In this document: positions 1-8,326 of the stretch, one piece after another
Layout of the letters: each line of letters begins with the position of its first letter
How positions within the stretch are numbered: position 1 is the first letter of the stretch
DNA from: Sabulicella glaciei
Lineage (GTDB): Bacteria > Pseudomonadota > Alphaproteobacteria > Acetobacterales > Acetobacteraceae
Direction: 5' to 3'
DNA: 35,581 nucleotides
Assembly: GCF_026183895.1 (NCBI RefSeq)
Contig: NZ_JAPFQI010000006.1
Span: 1 to 35,581 of the forward strand
The notes under the pieces: model-generated
Databases searched by the model: none
What the model was told of the DNA's origin: nothing
Seen by the model: only the letters and a program-made list of their open reading frames with translations
Made by a program: the position numbers and the translations under genes

Positions 1-306
1 TTCCGCGTGCGGGGGCGTCTGGGGCGGGCGGCGGGTCTGCGCCTGCCCCGGTTGCGCGGGCCGCGCCGGGGCGGCAGGGCGCGCGGTGCCGGAAGCCGGC
101 CGCTGCCCCTGGGCCGCGGGGCGCAGCTGCGCGGCGGGGCGGTTCTGCTGCGCGGGTGCGGCCTGGCGCGGTGCGGATGGCGCGGCCGGCGCGGCGCCAG
201 ACGCACGCGGAGGAGGCAAGGTGCCCGACTGGCCGAGGCTCGACTGCGCCCAGGCAGCCCCGCCCAAGCCGAGGGCAAGGAGGGTGATCAGGAAGAGGCT
301 GGGCAT
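1..306 (-). CDS. Secreted Pro/Ala/Gln-rich protein, N-terminal part (cut by window edge)
   Basis: The frame is open for 102 codons from an ATG at 306 and runs off the window without a stop, so the C-terminus is missing. Residues 1-20 look like a signal peptide: a short N-terminus, a hydrophobic stretch (LFLITLLALGLGG) and an AWA-Q cleavage-like site, so export to the periplasm or envelope is likely. The next ~80 residues are low complexity, dominated by Pro, Ala, Gln and Arg, as in a flexible linker; any folded domain would lie beyond the edge. An AAGG ribosome-binding site sits about 6 bases upstream of the ATG. It lies downstream of the dsrE-like gene on the same strand, with a gap of about 185 bp in which I see no convincing gene. 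I do not recognise the family and assign no function. Confidence 0.6.
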   Translation of the reverse strand, partial: MPSLFLITLLALGLGGAAWAQSSLGQSGTLPPPRASGAAPAAPSAPRQAAPAQQNRPAAQLRPAAQGQRPASGTARPAAPARPAQPGQAQTRRPPQTPPHAE

Positions 307-491
307 CCCCGCCTTGGTGCCGCGTTGGGGCGCGACCGGTCAAGCCTGCGGCTGTCCTGGTCGAGAATTTCCGCCTGAGGTTGCAAGAGGTCCCGAAGCG
401 TTCCCACGGCCCGTGCTGCGGCGCCGATCTGAGGGCTGTTCGAGATTCTTCCGTTCGGTGGCCACGCCCGGGCCAACGCCGAAGCCCGCGC

Positions 492-866
492 CTACAGGCT
501 CACCACCGTCCCGCCTGCCGTCGCCGCCAGGAACGACACCACCCCCGCCACCTCCACCCCCTCGGCGAGCGGCACCCCCTCCTGCCCTTCCATCCGCAGC
601 CCCGCCTCGCAGGCGATCAGGCGGATGCCCAGCTCGCACGCCGCCGCCAGCAGCGTGGCGATGCCGGCCACCCCGGCCTTCCCCGCCGCCTCCTCGCGCT
701 CATCCTGCAGCAGGGGCGCTTCGCGCAGGAGCAGTCGGCACCCCGCATTGGTGGCGAAGAGCGTCACGGGCCGCCCCAGCGCGGCGGCAGCGGTCGCGGT
801 CATCAGCGCGAAATGCGCGCGCTCATGCCCACCCGAAAGGAGCAGCACGCCCAAAGGCTGCGTCAC
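492..866 (-). CDS. DsrE/DsrF-like sulfur-relay family protein
   Basis: The predicted protein of 124 residues has the DsrE-like Rossmann-type pattern: a first strand (LGVLLLSGG) followed by HERAHFAL, a helix, then RPVTLFATNAG, and later a strand carrying cysteines (AACELGIRLIACEAGL). Members of this superfamily take part in persulfide relay or are small predicted peroxiredoxin-like proteins. I chose the GTG at 866 because it overlaps the stop codon of the upstream moeB-like gene (GTGA), which implies translational coupling; an ATG further in would remove the first strand. Pairing with a ThiF/MoeB-type adenylyltransferase suggests a role in sulfur transfer for cofactor synthesis (inference). 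The specific partner cannot be told from the sequence. Confidence 0.75.
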   Translation of the reverse strand: MTQPLGVLLLSGGHERAHFALMTATAAAALGRPVTLFATNAGCRLLLREAPLLQDEREEAAGKAGVAGIATLLAAACELGIRLIACEAGLRMEGQEGVPLAEGVEVAGVVSFLAATAGGTVVSL

Positions 867-1690
867 GGCGCGGCGCAGACCAGGGAAGGGGCGACGCGAT
901 GCGCCGACAGGTCGCGGATCGTGGCGCCGGGGCCGCAGAGTGGGCAGGCCGGGTCGCGCCGCAGCCGCACGTCGCGGAAGCGCATGTCCAGCGCGTCCCA
1001 CAGAAGCAGCCGGCCCGCCATGCCTTCTCCCACGCCGAGAAGGAGCTTCAGCACCTCCGTCGCCTGCAGCGTTCCCATGACGCCGACCACCGCCCCCAGC
1101 ACCCCGGCCTCCGAGCAGCTCGGCACCAGGCCCTCGGGCGGCATCTCGGGATGGAGGCAGCGATGGCAGGGAAACGCCCCGCCCTCATGCCCGCGGAACA
1201 CGGAAAGCTGCCCCTCGAAGCGCAGCACCGCGGCGCTCACCAGCGGCTTGCCCAGCAGGTGGCACGCATCACCGAGCAGGAAGCGCGTGGGGAAGTTGTC
1301 CGTCCCGTCGCAGACCACGTCGTAGCGGGGGATGAGCTCCTCCGCCGCCTCTGCGTCCAGGCGGCGCGGGTGGAGTTCCAGCGTCACCTCGGGGTTGATG
1401 GCGCGCACCGCCTCGGCCGCGCTGTCCACCTTGGGCTGGCCGATCCGCGCGGTCGCGTGCGCCACCTGGCGCTGAAGGTTCGACAGCTCCAGCACGTCGT
1501 GGTCCAGCAGGCCGATCGTCCCCACCCCGGCGGCGGCCAAATACAGCGCAAGCGGCGAGCCGAGCCCGCCCGCGCCGACGACCAGCACCCGCGCCGCGCG
1601 CAGCCTGGCCTGGCCAACGGCCCCCACCTCCCGCAGCAGGATGTGGCGGGAATAGCGCTGCAATTCGCTGTCGGTGAAGTCGAGCTCCAT
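863..1690 (-). CDS. moeB: MoeB/ThiF-family sulfur-carrier adenylyltransferase
   Basis: This 275-residue protein belongs to the E1-like ThiF/MoeB/HesA family, which adenylates the C-terminal glycine of a ubiquitin-like sulfur carrier (MoaD or ThiS). Visible features are the opening ELQRYSRHILLREVG, the nucleotide-binding loop VGAGGLGSP, the following acidic DHD, the SNLQRQ motif, CDGTDNFPTRFL, and two zinc Cys pairs (CHRC and CPLC). There is no C-terminal rhodanese domain, so it resembles bacterial MoeB rather than the fused MOCS3 type. The ATG at 1690 is preferred because it places the conserved RYSRH motif at its usual distance; an ATG at 1699 is also possible. The dsrE-like gene follows with a 4-bp overlap. 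MoeB and ThiF cannot be separated with certainty without a nearby carrier gene. Confidence 0.88.
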   Translation of the reverse strand: MELDFTDSELQRYSRHILLREVGAVGQARLRAARVLVVGAGGLGSPLALYLAAAGVGTIGLLDHDVLELSNLQRQVAHATARIGQPKVDSAAEAVRAINPEVTLELHPRRLDAEAAEELIPRYDVVCDGTDNFPTRFLLGDACHLLGKPLVSAAVLRFEGQLSVFRGHEGGAFPCHRCLHPEMPPEGLVPSCSEAGVLGAVVGVMGTLQATEVLKLLLGVGEGMAGRLLLWDALDMRFRDVRLRRDPACPLCGPGATIRDLSAHRVAPSLVCAAP

Positions 1691-1727
1691 GGCCGCCATA
1701 TGGGGCCGCGCGGCCGGGCTTGACCAG

Positions 1728-1754
1728 GGCGGAAGGGCATGGCCGCCTTCCGCC
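1728..1754. promoter_or_regulatory. Perfect 9-bp inverted repeat between moeB-like gene and allE
   Basis: The arms GGCGGAAGG (1728-1736) and CCTTCCGCC (1746-1754) are exact reverse complements separated by 9 bases, and the second arm ends at the base before the allE ATG. It lies in the 64-bp divergent spacer. It could be an operator or a 5'-UTR hairpin; GGAAGG in the first arm resembles a Shine-Dalgarno sequence but is 18 bases from the ATG. Function is inferred from symmetry and position only. Confidence 0.4.
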
Positions 1755-2519
1755 ATGCGCGTGCCCACCCAAAACCCGCCCCCCGGCATCATCGGCCAGA
1801 ATCGCTCGATGCTGACCCCGCATTACTGCGTCTTTCCGCCAGAAGGGATCATGGATTCCTTCCTGCCGGACTGGCCGGGCTGCACGATCCGCTGGCAGTG
1901 CTCGCCGGAGATGGGGGCGCGCTTCGCCCAGGCGATGGTCCTCCTGCCGCCCGGATGCGGCACGGCGATCGAGGATGGGCTGGAGCATTTCCTCTACGTC
2001 ACCGCCGGCGCGCTGGAGGTCGAGGCCGGCGGGAAGCGCGAAACGCTGCCGGTCGGCGGCTACGTCTACGTCCCAGCCGGGACCGGTTTTTCCGCGCGCA
2101 ACGCAGGCGGGGCGGAGGCGCGGGCGCTCTGGGTGAAGCGCCCCTACCGGCCTGCCAAGGGCGTTCCCGTCCCCGGCGTCCTCCTGGGCCACCGCGACAC
2201 CGCCCCGCGCGAGGAGAACGGTTCGCGCTGGCGCGTCCTGCTGCTGGGCACGCGCGAGCTGTCCATGGATTTCGAGATGAACATCATGGGCTATAGCCCC
2301 GGCGCGCATTTCTGGTGCGTCGAGACGCACATCATGGAGCACGGCATGGTGGTGCTGCAGGGCCAGTGCCTGCAGATGCTGGGCCGCGACTGGCACGAGC
2401 TGTGGGAGGGCGACTTCGTCTGGATGGGGCCTTACGTGCCGCAGCAGATCTACGCGACCGGCGCCGGGAATTGCGAGTATTTGCTTTACAAGGACGTGAA
2501 CCGGGATGTGACGTTCTAG
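1755..2519 (+). CDS. allE: (S)-ureidoglycine aminohydrolase (bicupin)
   Basis: AllE hydrolyses (S)-ureidoglycine, the product of allantoate amidohydrolase, to (S)-ureidoglycolate and ammonia in the cytoplasmic purine/allantoin salvage pathway. The 254-residue length matches a bicupin. The N-terminal half has the PPEGIMDSFLPDW and EDGLEHFLYVTAGALEV segments, the second cupin has the metal-site pattern ETHIMEHG followed by a QGQ segment, and the protein ends in the family signature KDVNRDV close to the C-terminus. The start at 1755 is chosen because it begins shortly before the conserved NRS-LTP segment; there is no good ribosome-binding site. No other ureide-pathway gene is in the window, so the enzyme would depend on genes elsewhere. 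It is divergent from the moeB-like gene and convergent with the methyltransferase. Confidence 0.9.
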   Translation: MRVPTQNPPPGIIGQNRSMLTPHYCVFPPEGIMDSFLPDWPGCTIRWQCSPEMGARFAQAMVLLPPGCGTAIEDGLEHFLYVTAGALEVEAGGKRETLPVGGYVYVPAGTGFSARNAGGAEARALWVKRPYRPAKGVPVPGVLLGHRDTAPREENGSRWRVLLLGTRELSMDFEMNIMGYSPGAHFWCVETHIMEHGMVVLQGQCLQMLGRDWHELWEGDFVWMGPYVPQQIYATGAGNCEYLLYKDVNRDVTF

Positions 2520-2566
2520 CACCGGCCACGGGCGCGTTCCGCAAGAGCGCAAGGATAAGGACGCAA

Positions 2567-2605
2567 GGATGCGGCCGGCAGCTCGTCCGGCCGGCCCCTG
2601 CATCC
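2567..2605. terminator. Convergent hairpin between allE and methyltransferase
   Basis: CGGCCGG (2572-2578) and CCGGCCG (2587-2593) form a perfect 7-bp stem with an 8-base loop. GGATG and CATCC outside it can extend the stem with a bulge. It lies in the spacer between two converging genes, fitting a bidirectional terminator. There is no clear U tract, so intrinsic termination is uncertain. Confidence 0.4.
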
Positions 2606-2624
2606 GATCAGGCCGGGCGTCGCC

Positions 2625-3679
2625 CTAAGCCCGCGCTTCGAGGATCATGTTGAACGGCGTCTCGGCAGCCCGGCGAATCATGCCGAATCCGCCCGCCGTG
2701 ATGACCTCGCGCAGCTGCGCCTCCCCGGCCTGCGCCCCGAGCGCGGCACCCACCTCCTGCGACAGCGAGGTGGGCACGCAGATCATCGTCGATCCCGCGT
2801 AGTAGAGGCGCCCAACCGGGTTCAGGTTGTCCGCCAGGCGGTCTCCGGCCATCGGCTCGACGATCATCCACGTCCCGTCCGGCCGCAGCATTCGCTTCAC
2901 ATGCGCCGCCGCGCCCTTGGGGTCGCCCATGTCGTGCAGGCAGTCGAAGAAGGTCACGAGGTCGAAGCCGCCATCCGGGATGTCCTTGGCGGTTCCGATC
3001 TCGAAGCGGGTGTTGGCTTCCGCGCCGTGCTCCCGCGCATGGGCGCGCGCATCCTCGATGGAGGCGTCGTGGTAGTCGTAGCCGACGAACCGGCTGTTCG
3101 GGAACGCCTTGGTCATGATCACCGTGGACCAGCCGCAGCCGCAGCCCACGTCGGCCACGACGGCCCCTTCTCCAGCTTCGCCACCACGCCTTCGAGCGCG
3201 GGAAGCCAGTGCTGGACGAGGTGGTTCTGGTAGCCCGGCCGGAAGAAGCGCGCCGTGGCGCAGAACATGCACTGGAGGTTGCCCCAGGGCACGCCACCGC
3301 CGGTCCTGAACGCGTCCTCGATCTGGCCCTGGTTCTTCTGCATCGCCGCCATCAGGTCGAATGCACCCATCATGTTCACCGGGCTGTCCTCGACGACGAA
3401 GACCATCGCCTGCTCGGGCGGAAGCGAGAAGCGCCCGCTCACCTCGTCGTAGGACAGGTAGCCGGATGCGGCATTGAAGGAGAGCCACTCGCGCAGGTAG
3501 CGCTCGTGGATGCGGGTCTGCCTCGCCAGTTCGCCCGGGGTCATCGGTCCGCCCTGGTGCAACGCCTTGTAAAGGCCCAGCGTGTCGCCGATCCGCACCA
3601 TGGGAACGCTGGCGGCGCCGCCCAGGTCGCCCAGCATCTTGCCAACGAGTTCGTTCAAACGCTCCGTGTTGATGTCCAT
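2625..3679 (-). pseudogene. Class I SAM-dependent methyltransferase, one frameshift
   Basis: The two halves of one methyltransferase lie in different frames. The first (from the ATG at 3679) carries an N-terminal winged-helix/dimerisation region (SVPMVRIGDTLGLYKAL, then TPGELARQ and RYLREWL), as in O-methyltransferase-like proteins. The second carries the SAM motif VVADVGCGCGWST, then SRFVGYDYH, a central FDCLHDMGDP and a C-terminus ending NMILEARA. The reading switches at a run of four C on the plus strand (3164-3167). Adding one base restores LEKGAVVADVG and gives a protein of about 351 residues, normal for the family. The start is fixed by AGGAGG at 3686-3691, six bases before ATG 3679; the ATG at 3685 abuts that site and is less likely. 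Either a real inactivation or a base lost in sequencing. The substrate is unknown. Confidence 0.85.
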
Positions 3680-3720
3680 GGACATCCTCCTCTGCGTCAC
3701 GGACGTTCAGCGAGGCTACT

Positions 3721-3760
3721 CCTTCGTTTCATGCGAAGGCATTAATAATTCTTCAAGAGG
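3721..3760 (-). promoter_or_regulatory. AT-rich promoter region with 6-bp inverted repeat upstream of the methyltransferase
   Basis: An A/T island around 3740-3757 (attaataattcttcaag) stands out in the otherwise ~70 % GC window. On the minus strand it begins with a TTGAAG element that could act as a -35 box. Next to it CCTTCG (3721-3726) and CGAAGG (3734-3739) are a perfect inverted repeat with a 7-base spacer, placed between this element and the gene start, where an operator would lie. Exact -10 and transcription start cannot be fixed. Confidence 0.4.
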
Positions 3761-3829
3761 ACGGAGCATCCCGGCACGGTCCTCGCTCGCAACATGGTTT
3801 CTCCGCTGGCCGCGGACGCTGTCTCGCGC

Positions 3830-6091
3830 CTACAAAAAGCTCACCGGATCCACGTCCACCTGGACCCGCACGTTCCCCGGCACCTCCACCTTGTTCAGCC
3901 AGTCGCGCAGGATGGCCTGCACCGGCATGCCGCGCTCTGCCTTCAGCAGCAGCCGGTGCCGGTGCCGTCCGCGCAGCAGGGAGAGCGGCGCTGGGGCCGG
4001 GCCCAGCACCTGCAGCCCATCCCCCGATGGCGCGGCGAGGCCCAGGTCGCGCGCCGCGCGCTCCGCCGCACGTGCCTCCTCGCTGGACACGATCAGCGCG
4101 GCGAGGCGCCCGAAGGGCGGCCAGTGGCCGGGGCGGCGCTGCTCGGACTCGGCGGCCAGGAAGCCCTCGAAATCGTCGCGCAGCAGCGCGGCCATCACCG
4201 GATGGTCGGGGCTGAAGGTTTGCAGCAGGACGCGCCCCGGCGCCTCGGCCCGGCCTGCGCGCCCGGCCACTTGGTGCAGCAGCTGCATGGTCCGCTCCCC
4301 CGCGCGCAGATCGCCTCCCGCGAGGCCGAGATCGGCATCCACCACGCCGACCAGCGTCAGGTGCGGGAAGTGCCAGCCCTTGGCGACGATCTGCGTGCCG
4401 ATGATCAGGTCCACCTCGCGCTCCTCGATGCGGCGCGCGGCCTCGGCGGCGGCGGCGGGACCGGGGATGGTGTCGCTCGCCATCACCAGCTTGCGCGCCT
4501 CGGGAAACAGGTCGGCGACTTCCTCCTGGATGCGCTCCACGCCGGGGCCGATCGGGACGAGGCTGTGCTCGGCGCCGCATTCCACGCATTCGGGCCGCAC
4601 CGGCTCCACATGGCCGCAATGGTGGCAGGCGAGGCGGCGCTGCGCCCGGTGCTCCACCAGCCAGGCGGTGCAGTTCGGGCATTGCATGCGGTGACCGCAG
4701 GCGCGGCACAGCGTCAGCGGGGCGTAGCCGCGGCGGTTCAGGAACAGCATCGCCTGCTCGCCGCGCTCCAGCGTCTCGTGGATGGCAGCGGTGAGCGGCG
4801 GGGACAGGAACCGCCCGCGCTCCGGCGGGGTGGCGCGCAGGTCGACGGCGCGGATCTCGGGCAGGGCGGCGCCGCCGTGGCGCGTCGGAAGCTGCACGCG
4901 GGCGTAGCGCCCCGCCTCCGCGTTGGTGACGCTTTCCAGCGAGGGCGTGGCGCTGACCAGCACGCAGGCCGCCTCGCTCAGCCGCGCGCGCACCACCGCC
5001 ATGTCGCGCGCGTGGTAGGTGACGCCATCCTCCTGCTTGAAAGCCGTCTCGTGCTCCTCGTCCACGACGATGAGGCCGAGATCGGGAAAGGGCAGGAACA
5101 GGGCGGAGCGCGCGCCGACCAGCACCGGCGCCTCGCCCTCCGCCACGGCGCGCCAGGTGACGCGGCGCGTGCGCGACGACAATTCGGAATGCCACAGCGC
5201 CGGCGGCGCGCCGAAGCGCCGCTCGAAGCGCGACAGCCATTGTGTGGACAGCGCGATCTCCGGCAGCAGCACCAGCGCCTGCCGCCCCGCCCGCAGCGTC
5301 TCGGCGATGGCGTCCAGGTACACCTCCGTCTTGCCGGAGCCGGTGACGCCCTGCAGCAGCGTCACCTCGAAGCGCCGCCGCGCGACGGAATCGCGCAGGA
5401 AGCGCGCCGCCTCCGCCTGCGCCTCGCTCAGAAGGGGGCTGTCCGCCTCTGGGTCCGGGCGGGGAAAGGCGGCGGCGCGCGGCAGCAGGGCCGGGGCGAT
5501 CAGCCCGGAATTGGCCATGCCGCGGAGGACGCCGGGCAGCACCCCGGCCTCCCGCGCGAGGTCGCTGCCCGTCATGACCTGCTCGCCCAGCGCGGCCAGG
5601 GCGCGCGTGCGCTCGGCGGTCAGGCGCACGCCTTCGGGGGGCGGATGGACGGCGCGCCAGCCCCCGGTGGCCTGCGGCTCGTCCAGGGCGGAAGGGCTGC
5701 TCATCGCCATGCGCAGCACGGCGCCGGGCGGGGCCAGGGTGTAGGCGGACACCCATTCCACGAAGCGGCGCAGCGAGGGCGTCATGGGCGGGGCGGGCTT
5801 GGCCGCGAGGACGTCGCGCAGCCGCGACTCCGCGATGGGGTCCGGGTTCTCCGGCGGGTCCCAGACCACGCCCAGCGCGGTCCGCCCGCCCAGCGGCACC
5901 TCGACAAACGAGCCCGGCTCCGCCGCCACGTCGGGCGGCAGGCGGTAGTCGTAGGCCCCTTCCAGCGGCAGGGGCAGCAGCACGGGGACGCGGCGCGACG
6001 CGGCCGGGCGCGCGCGGCCGGAAGCGGGCTCCCCCGCCTCCAGCGCCAGCGTGTCCTGCGCCGATCGTGCCTTCCGGTCCGGTGCCGCCAT
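3830..6091 (-). CDS. priA: Primosomal protein N' (replication restart helicase PriA)
   Basis: PriA is the 3'-to-5' DNA helicase that recognises stalled or repaired forks and reloads the replicative helicase. The 753-residue protein has the full order: an N-terminal DNA-binding domain starting near residue 34 ([18 protein letters not shown]), a winged-helix region, Walker [10 protein letters not shown] at about 248-256, the DEEH box at 344-347, SATPSLES, and a zinc-binding insertion of paired cysteines ([23 protein letters not shown]). The helicase C-lobe follows with [14 protein letters not shown] and QVAGRAGR. The length is slightly above the E. coli enzyme (732) because of about 30 extra N-terminal residues. 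It is divergent from fsa with a 77-bp spacer. Very secure. Confidence 0.97.
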   Translation of the reverse strand: MAAPDRKARSAQDTLALEAGEPASGRARPAASRRVPVLLPLPLEGAYDYRLPPDVAAEPGSFVEVPLGGRTALGVVWDPPENPDPIAESRLRDVLAAKPAPPMTPSLRRFVEWVSAYTLAPPGAVLRMAMSSPSALDEPQATGGWRAVHPPPEGVRLTAERTRALAALGEQVMTGSDLAREAGVLPGVLRGMANSGLIAPALLPRAAAFPRPDPEADSPLLSEAQAEAARFLRDSVARRRFEVTLLQGVTGSGKTEVYLDAIAETLRAGRQALVLLPEIALSTQWLSRFERRFGAPPALWHSELSSRTRRVTWRAVAEGEAPVLVGARSALFLPFPDLGLIVVDEEHETAFKQEDGVTYHARDMAVVRARLSEAACVLVSATPSLESVTNAEAGRYARVQLPTRHGGAALPEIRAVDLRATPPERGRFLSPPLTAAIHETLERGEQAMLFLNRRGYAPLTLCRACGHRMQCPNCTAWLVEHRAQRRLACHHCGHVEPVRPECVECGAEHSLVPIGPGVERIQEEVADLFPEARKLVMASDTIPGPAAAAEAARRIEEREVDLIIGTQIVAKGWHFPHLTLVGVVDADLGLAGGDLRAGERTMQLLHQVAGRAGRAEAPGRVLLQTFSPDHPVMAALLRDDFEGFLAAESEQRRPGHWPPFGRLAALIVSSEEARAAERAARDLGLAAPSGDGLQVLGPAPAPLSLLRGRHRHRLLLKAERGMPVQAILRDWLNKVEVPGNVRVQVDVDPVSFL

Positions 6092-6168
6092 GGGCTATCT
6101 GCTCCGCCGGGGCCGCCCCCGGTCCTCCTCTGGTGGAAAACGCCGCACAGCTTGGGAATCATGCAGCG

Positions 6169-6822
6169 ATGAAGTTCTTCGTGGACAGCGCCGACGTGGC
6201 GGAGATCAAGTCCCTCGCCGGCACCGGGCTGATGGATGGCGTGACGACCAACCCCTCCCTCATCGCCAAGTCCGGCCGCAAGATGAGCGAGGTGATCGCC
6301 GAGATCTGCGCCCTGACCGAGGGCCCCGTTTCCGCCGAGGTCACCGCCGCCGACCTCGACACCATGCTGCGCGAGGGCCGCTACCTGCGCGACATCGCTC
6401 CCAACGTCGCGGTCAAGGTTCCGCTGACCGAGGCCGGGCTGCGCGCCTGCAAGGCCTTGTCCGACGAGGGGACGATGGTCAACGTCACCCTCTGCTTCTC
6501 CGCGCCCCAGGCCCTGCTCGCCGCCAAGGCGGGTGCCGCCTTCATCTCTCCCTTCATCGGCCGGCTGGACGACATCGGCGAGGACGGCATCCAGCTGATC
6601 GCAGACGTGGTCACGATCTACAGCAACTACAACTTCCGCACGGAGGTGCTGGCCGCCTCCATCCGCCACCCGGTCCACGTGCTGCAATGCGCCAAGATCG
6701 GCGCGCATGTCGCCACCATGCCGCCTGCCGTCATCAAGGCGCTGGTGAAGCACCCGCTGACCGATCGCGGGCTGGAGCAGTTCACCGCGGACTGGGCCAA
6801 GACGGGGCAGAGCATCCTTTGA
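6169..6822 (+). CDS. fsa: Transaldolase-like fructose-6-phosphate aldolase (Fsa/TalC family)
   Basis: This 217-residue protein is a short transaldolase of the Fsa/TalC group, forming a Schiff base to transfer or release dihydroxyacetone units in sugar-phosphate metabolism. It begins [10 protein letters not shown], carries [14 protein letters not shown], the catalytic lysine K83 in [18 protein letters not shown] and the C-terminal [11 protein letters not shown]. The ATG at 6169 is fixed by the family N-terminus; the ribosome-binding site is weak (GGGAA about 11 bases upstream). It opens a three-gene overlapping set with the DUF484 gene and xerC. Family members are often annotated as 'transaldolase'; whether this one is an aldolase or a transaldolase cannot be decided from the motifs I can see. 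Confidence 0.93.
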   Translation: MKFFVDSADVAEIKSLAGTGLMDGVTTNPSLIAKSGRKMSEVIAEICALTEGPVSAEVTAADLDTMLREGRYLRDIAPNVAVKVPLTEAGLRACKALSDEGTMVNVTLCFSAPQALLAAKAGAAFISPFIGRLDDIGEDGIQLIADVVTIYSNYNFRTEVLAASIRHPVHVLQCAKIGAHVATMPPAVIKALVKHPLTDRGLEQFTADWAKTGQSIL

Positions 6823-7397
6823 CGCCGGAAGGCGTCGAGGCTTGGCTGCGCGCGAACCCGGATTTCCTTGCGCGCCGCCCCGCCCTCTACGGGGCGCTCC
6901 AGCCGCCGCGGCGCTGGCACGGACCGGTCCTGGCCGATCACATGGAAGCGATGATCGAGCAGTCGCGTCGGGAAACCGCGCGGGTGCTGGAGGCGGGGCG
7001 CGCCCGGCAATCCCTCGGCGCGCGGGTGGGGGAGGCGGTGCTGGCCCTGCTGCGCGCCGCCGACGCGCTGGAATGCGCGGCCGAGGAATGGCCCGCCCTG
7101 CTGGCGCTTGAATCCGTGCGCGTCCTGGCCGAGGCGCCGCCGCGCCGCCATCTCGCCGCGCTGCACCCCGGCGAGGCCGCCCGCCTCCTTCCCCATTCCC
7201 GCCCGGTGATCCGCCCGGCGACCGGCTGCACGACGCTGCATGGCGAGGCCGCGCCCGTGGTGGCGCGGGAGGCGCTGATCCCCGCCGGGCCGGGGCGCCT
7301 GCTCGTGCTCGGCGCGCGGGAGGCGGTGCTGCTGCCCGCCCATCCGCAGCCCCTGTCCTTTCTCGGCCGCGCCCTGGCCGCGCGGCTCCCCGCGTGA
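6819..7397 (+). CDS. DUF484 family protein
   Basis: The 192-residue protein matches the DUF484 pattern: [19 protein letters not shown] at the N-terminus, then [15 protein letters not shown], a helical stretch that may form a short coiled coil, and a C-terminal GAF-like half ending in [11 protein letters not shown]. The biochemical role of DUF484 is unknown, but in gammaproteobacteria a DUF484 gene lies directly before xerC, exactly as here. The start is inferred to be the TTG at 6819, which overlaps the fsa stop (TTGA): no ATG or GTG precedes the conserved [11 protein letters not shown] block in a suitable place. The stop codon overlaps the xerC GTG, so all three genes are probably translated in a coupled manner. 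Confidence 0.85.
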   Translation: MTPEGVEAWLRANPDFLARRPALYGALQPPRRWHGPVLADHMEAMIEQSRRETARVLEAGRARQSLGARVGEAVLALLRAADALECAAEEWPALLALESVRVLAEAPPRRHLAALHPGEAARLLPHSRPVIRPATGCTTLHGEAAPVVAREALIPAGPGRLLVLGAREAVLLPAHPQPLSFLGRALAARLPA

Positions 7398-8326
7398 CGG
7401 GCGCCGAGGCCCGCACCGCCTTCTTGCTCTGGCTGGAGCGGGAGCGGCGGGCCAGCCCGCACACGCTGGAGGCCTATGGCCGCGACGTGGCGGATTTCCT
7501 GGGCTTCCTTTCAAACCATCTCGGGGGCGAGGTGGATCTGGCGGCCCTCGCCGACCTGACGCCGGGCGATCTGCGGGCCTTCCTGGCGGCGCGGGCGGCG
7601 GCGGGGGCGGGCAACGCCACGCGCGCGCGCCAGCTTGCGGCCATTCGCGCCTTTCTGCGCTTCCTCGCCAAGCATCACGGCCTGCCGCCCTTGCCGCTCG
7701 CCGGGATGCGCGGCCCGAAGCGCGTCCCACCCATCCCGCGCGCCCTTTCGCCCGTGGACGCGAAGGAGATCGCGGATTCGGTCGGGGTCGCCCACTCCGC
7801 CCCCGGCGCCGAGTCTCCCGCCTTCCAGACCGCGCGCGACACGGCCCTGCTGACGCTGCTCTATGGCTGCGGCCTGCGCATCTCGGAGGCGCTGTCGCTC
7901 GACCTGCGCGACGCGCCACTGCCGGGGGGCGAGGCGGCGCTGCGCATCACCGGCAAGGGCGGCAAGCAGCGCGTCGTGCCGGTGCTGCCGGCGGTGCGCC
8001 AGGCCATCGCCGCCTATATGAAGCAGCGCGGCGCCGGCGCGCCGGAGGAGCCGCTCTTCCTCGGCACGCGCGGCAAGCGCCTGGACCCGGCGGTGGCGCA
8101 GAAGGCGATGCGCGACGCGCGCCGCCTGCTGGGCCTGCCCGAGCACGCGACGCCACACGCACTGCGCCATTCCTTTGCGACGCATCTGCTGGCGGGCGGG
8201 GCCGACCTGCGCGCCATCCAGGAATTGCTGGGCCATGCCAGCCTGTCCACTACGCAGCGCTACACCGCGGTGGACGCGGAAGGGCTGCTGGCCACGTGGC
8301 GCTTGGCGCATCCGCGCGCGGATTGA
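7394..8326 (+). CDS. xerC: Tyrosine recombinase XerC
   Basis: XerC works with XerD at dif to resolve chromosome dimers at cell division. The 310-residue protein has an N-terminal SAM-like core-binding domain (SPHTLEAYGRDVADFLGFL; LAAIRAFLRFLAKH) and the C-terminal catalytic domain with all expected residues: R162 in YGCGLRISE, K188 in ITGKGGKQR, H255 and R258 in HALRHSFATHLL, H281 in LLGHASL and the nucleophile Y290 in TTQRYTAV. The start is the GTG at 7394, which overlaps the DUF484 stop (GTGA). Synteny with DUF484 favours XerC over XerD. The stop codon directly abuts that of the convergent monooxygenase gene, leaving no room for a terminator. Confidence 0.95.
   Translation: MTGAEARTAFLLWLERERRASPHTLEAYGRDVADFLGFLSNHLGGEVDLAALADLTPGDLRAFLAARAAAGAGNATRARQLAAIRAFLRFLAKHHGLPPLPLAGMRGPKRVPPIPRALSPVDAKEIADSVGVAHSAPGAESPAFQTARDTALLTLLYGCGLRISEALSLDLRDAPLPGGEAALRITGKGGKQRVVPVLPAVRQAIAAYMKQRGAGAPEEPLFLGTRGKRLDPAVAQKAMRDARRLLGLPEHATPHALRHSFATHLLAGGADLRAIQELLGHASLSTTQRYTAVDAEGLLATWRLAHPRAD

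Noticed and set aside
288-476. A 62-codon minus-strand frame between the dsrE-like gene and the secreted-protein gene
   Set aside because: It would need a TTG start, shows no recognisable domain and overlaps the signal peptide of the next gene. I see no support beyond being open.
86-1723. Long open plus-strand frame opposite the dsrE/moeB genes, and similar long frames elsewhere (for example 3794-6172 opposite priA)
   Set aside because: Frames opposite or beside genes of ~70 % GC stay open by codon bias. They are rich in Arg, Pro, His and Gln and show no domains.
2548-2571. Two copies of CGCAAGGAT as a possible repeat element
   Set aside because: Only two short copies in a spacer, not enough to call a functional repeat.
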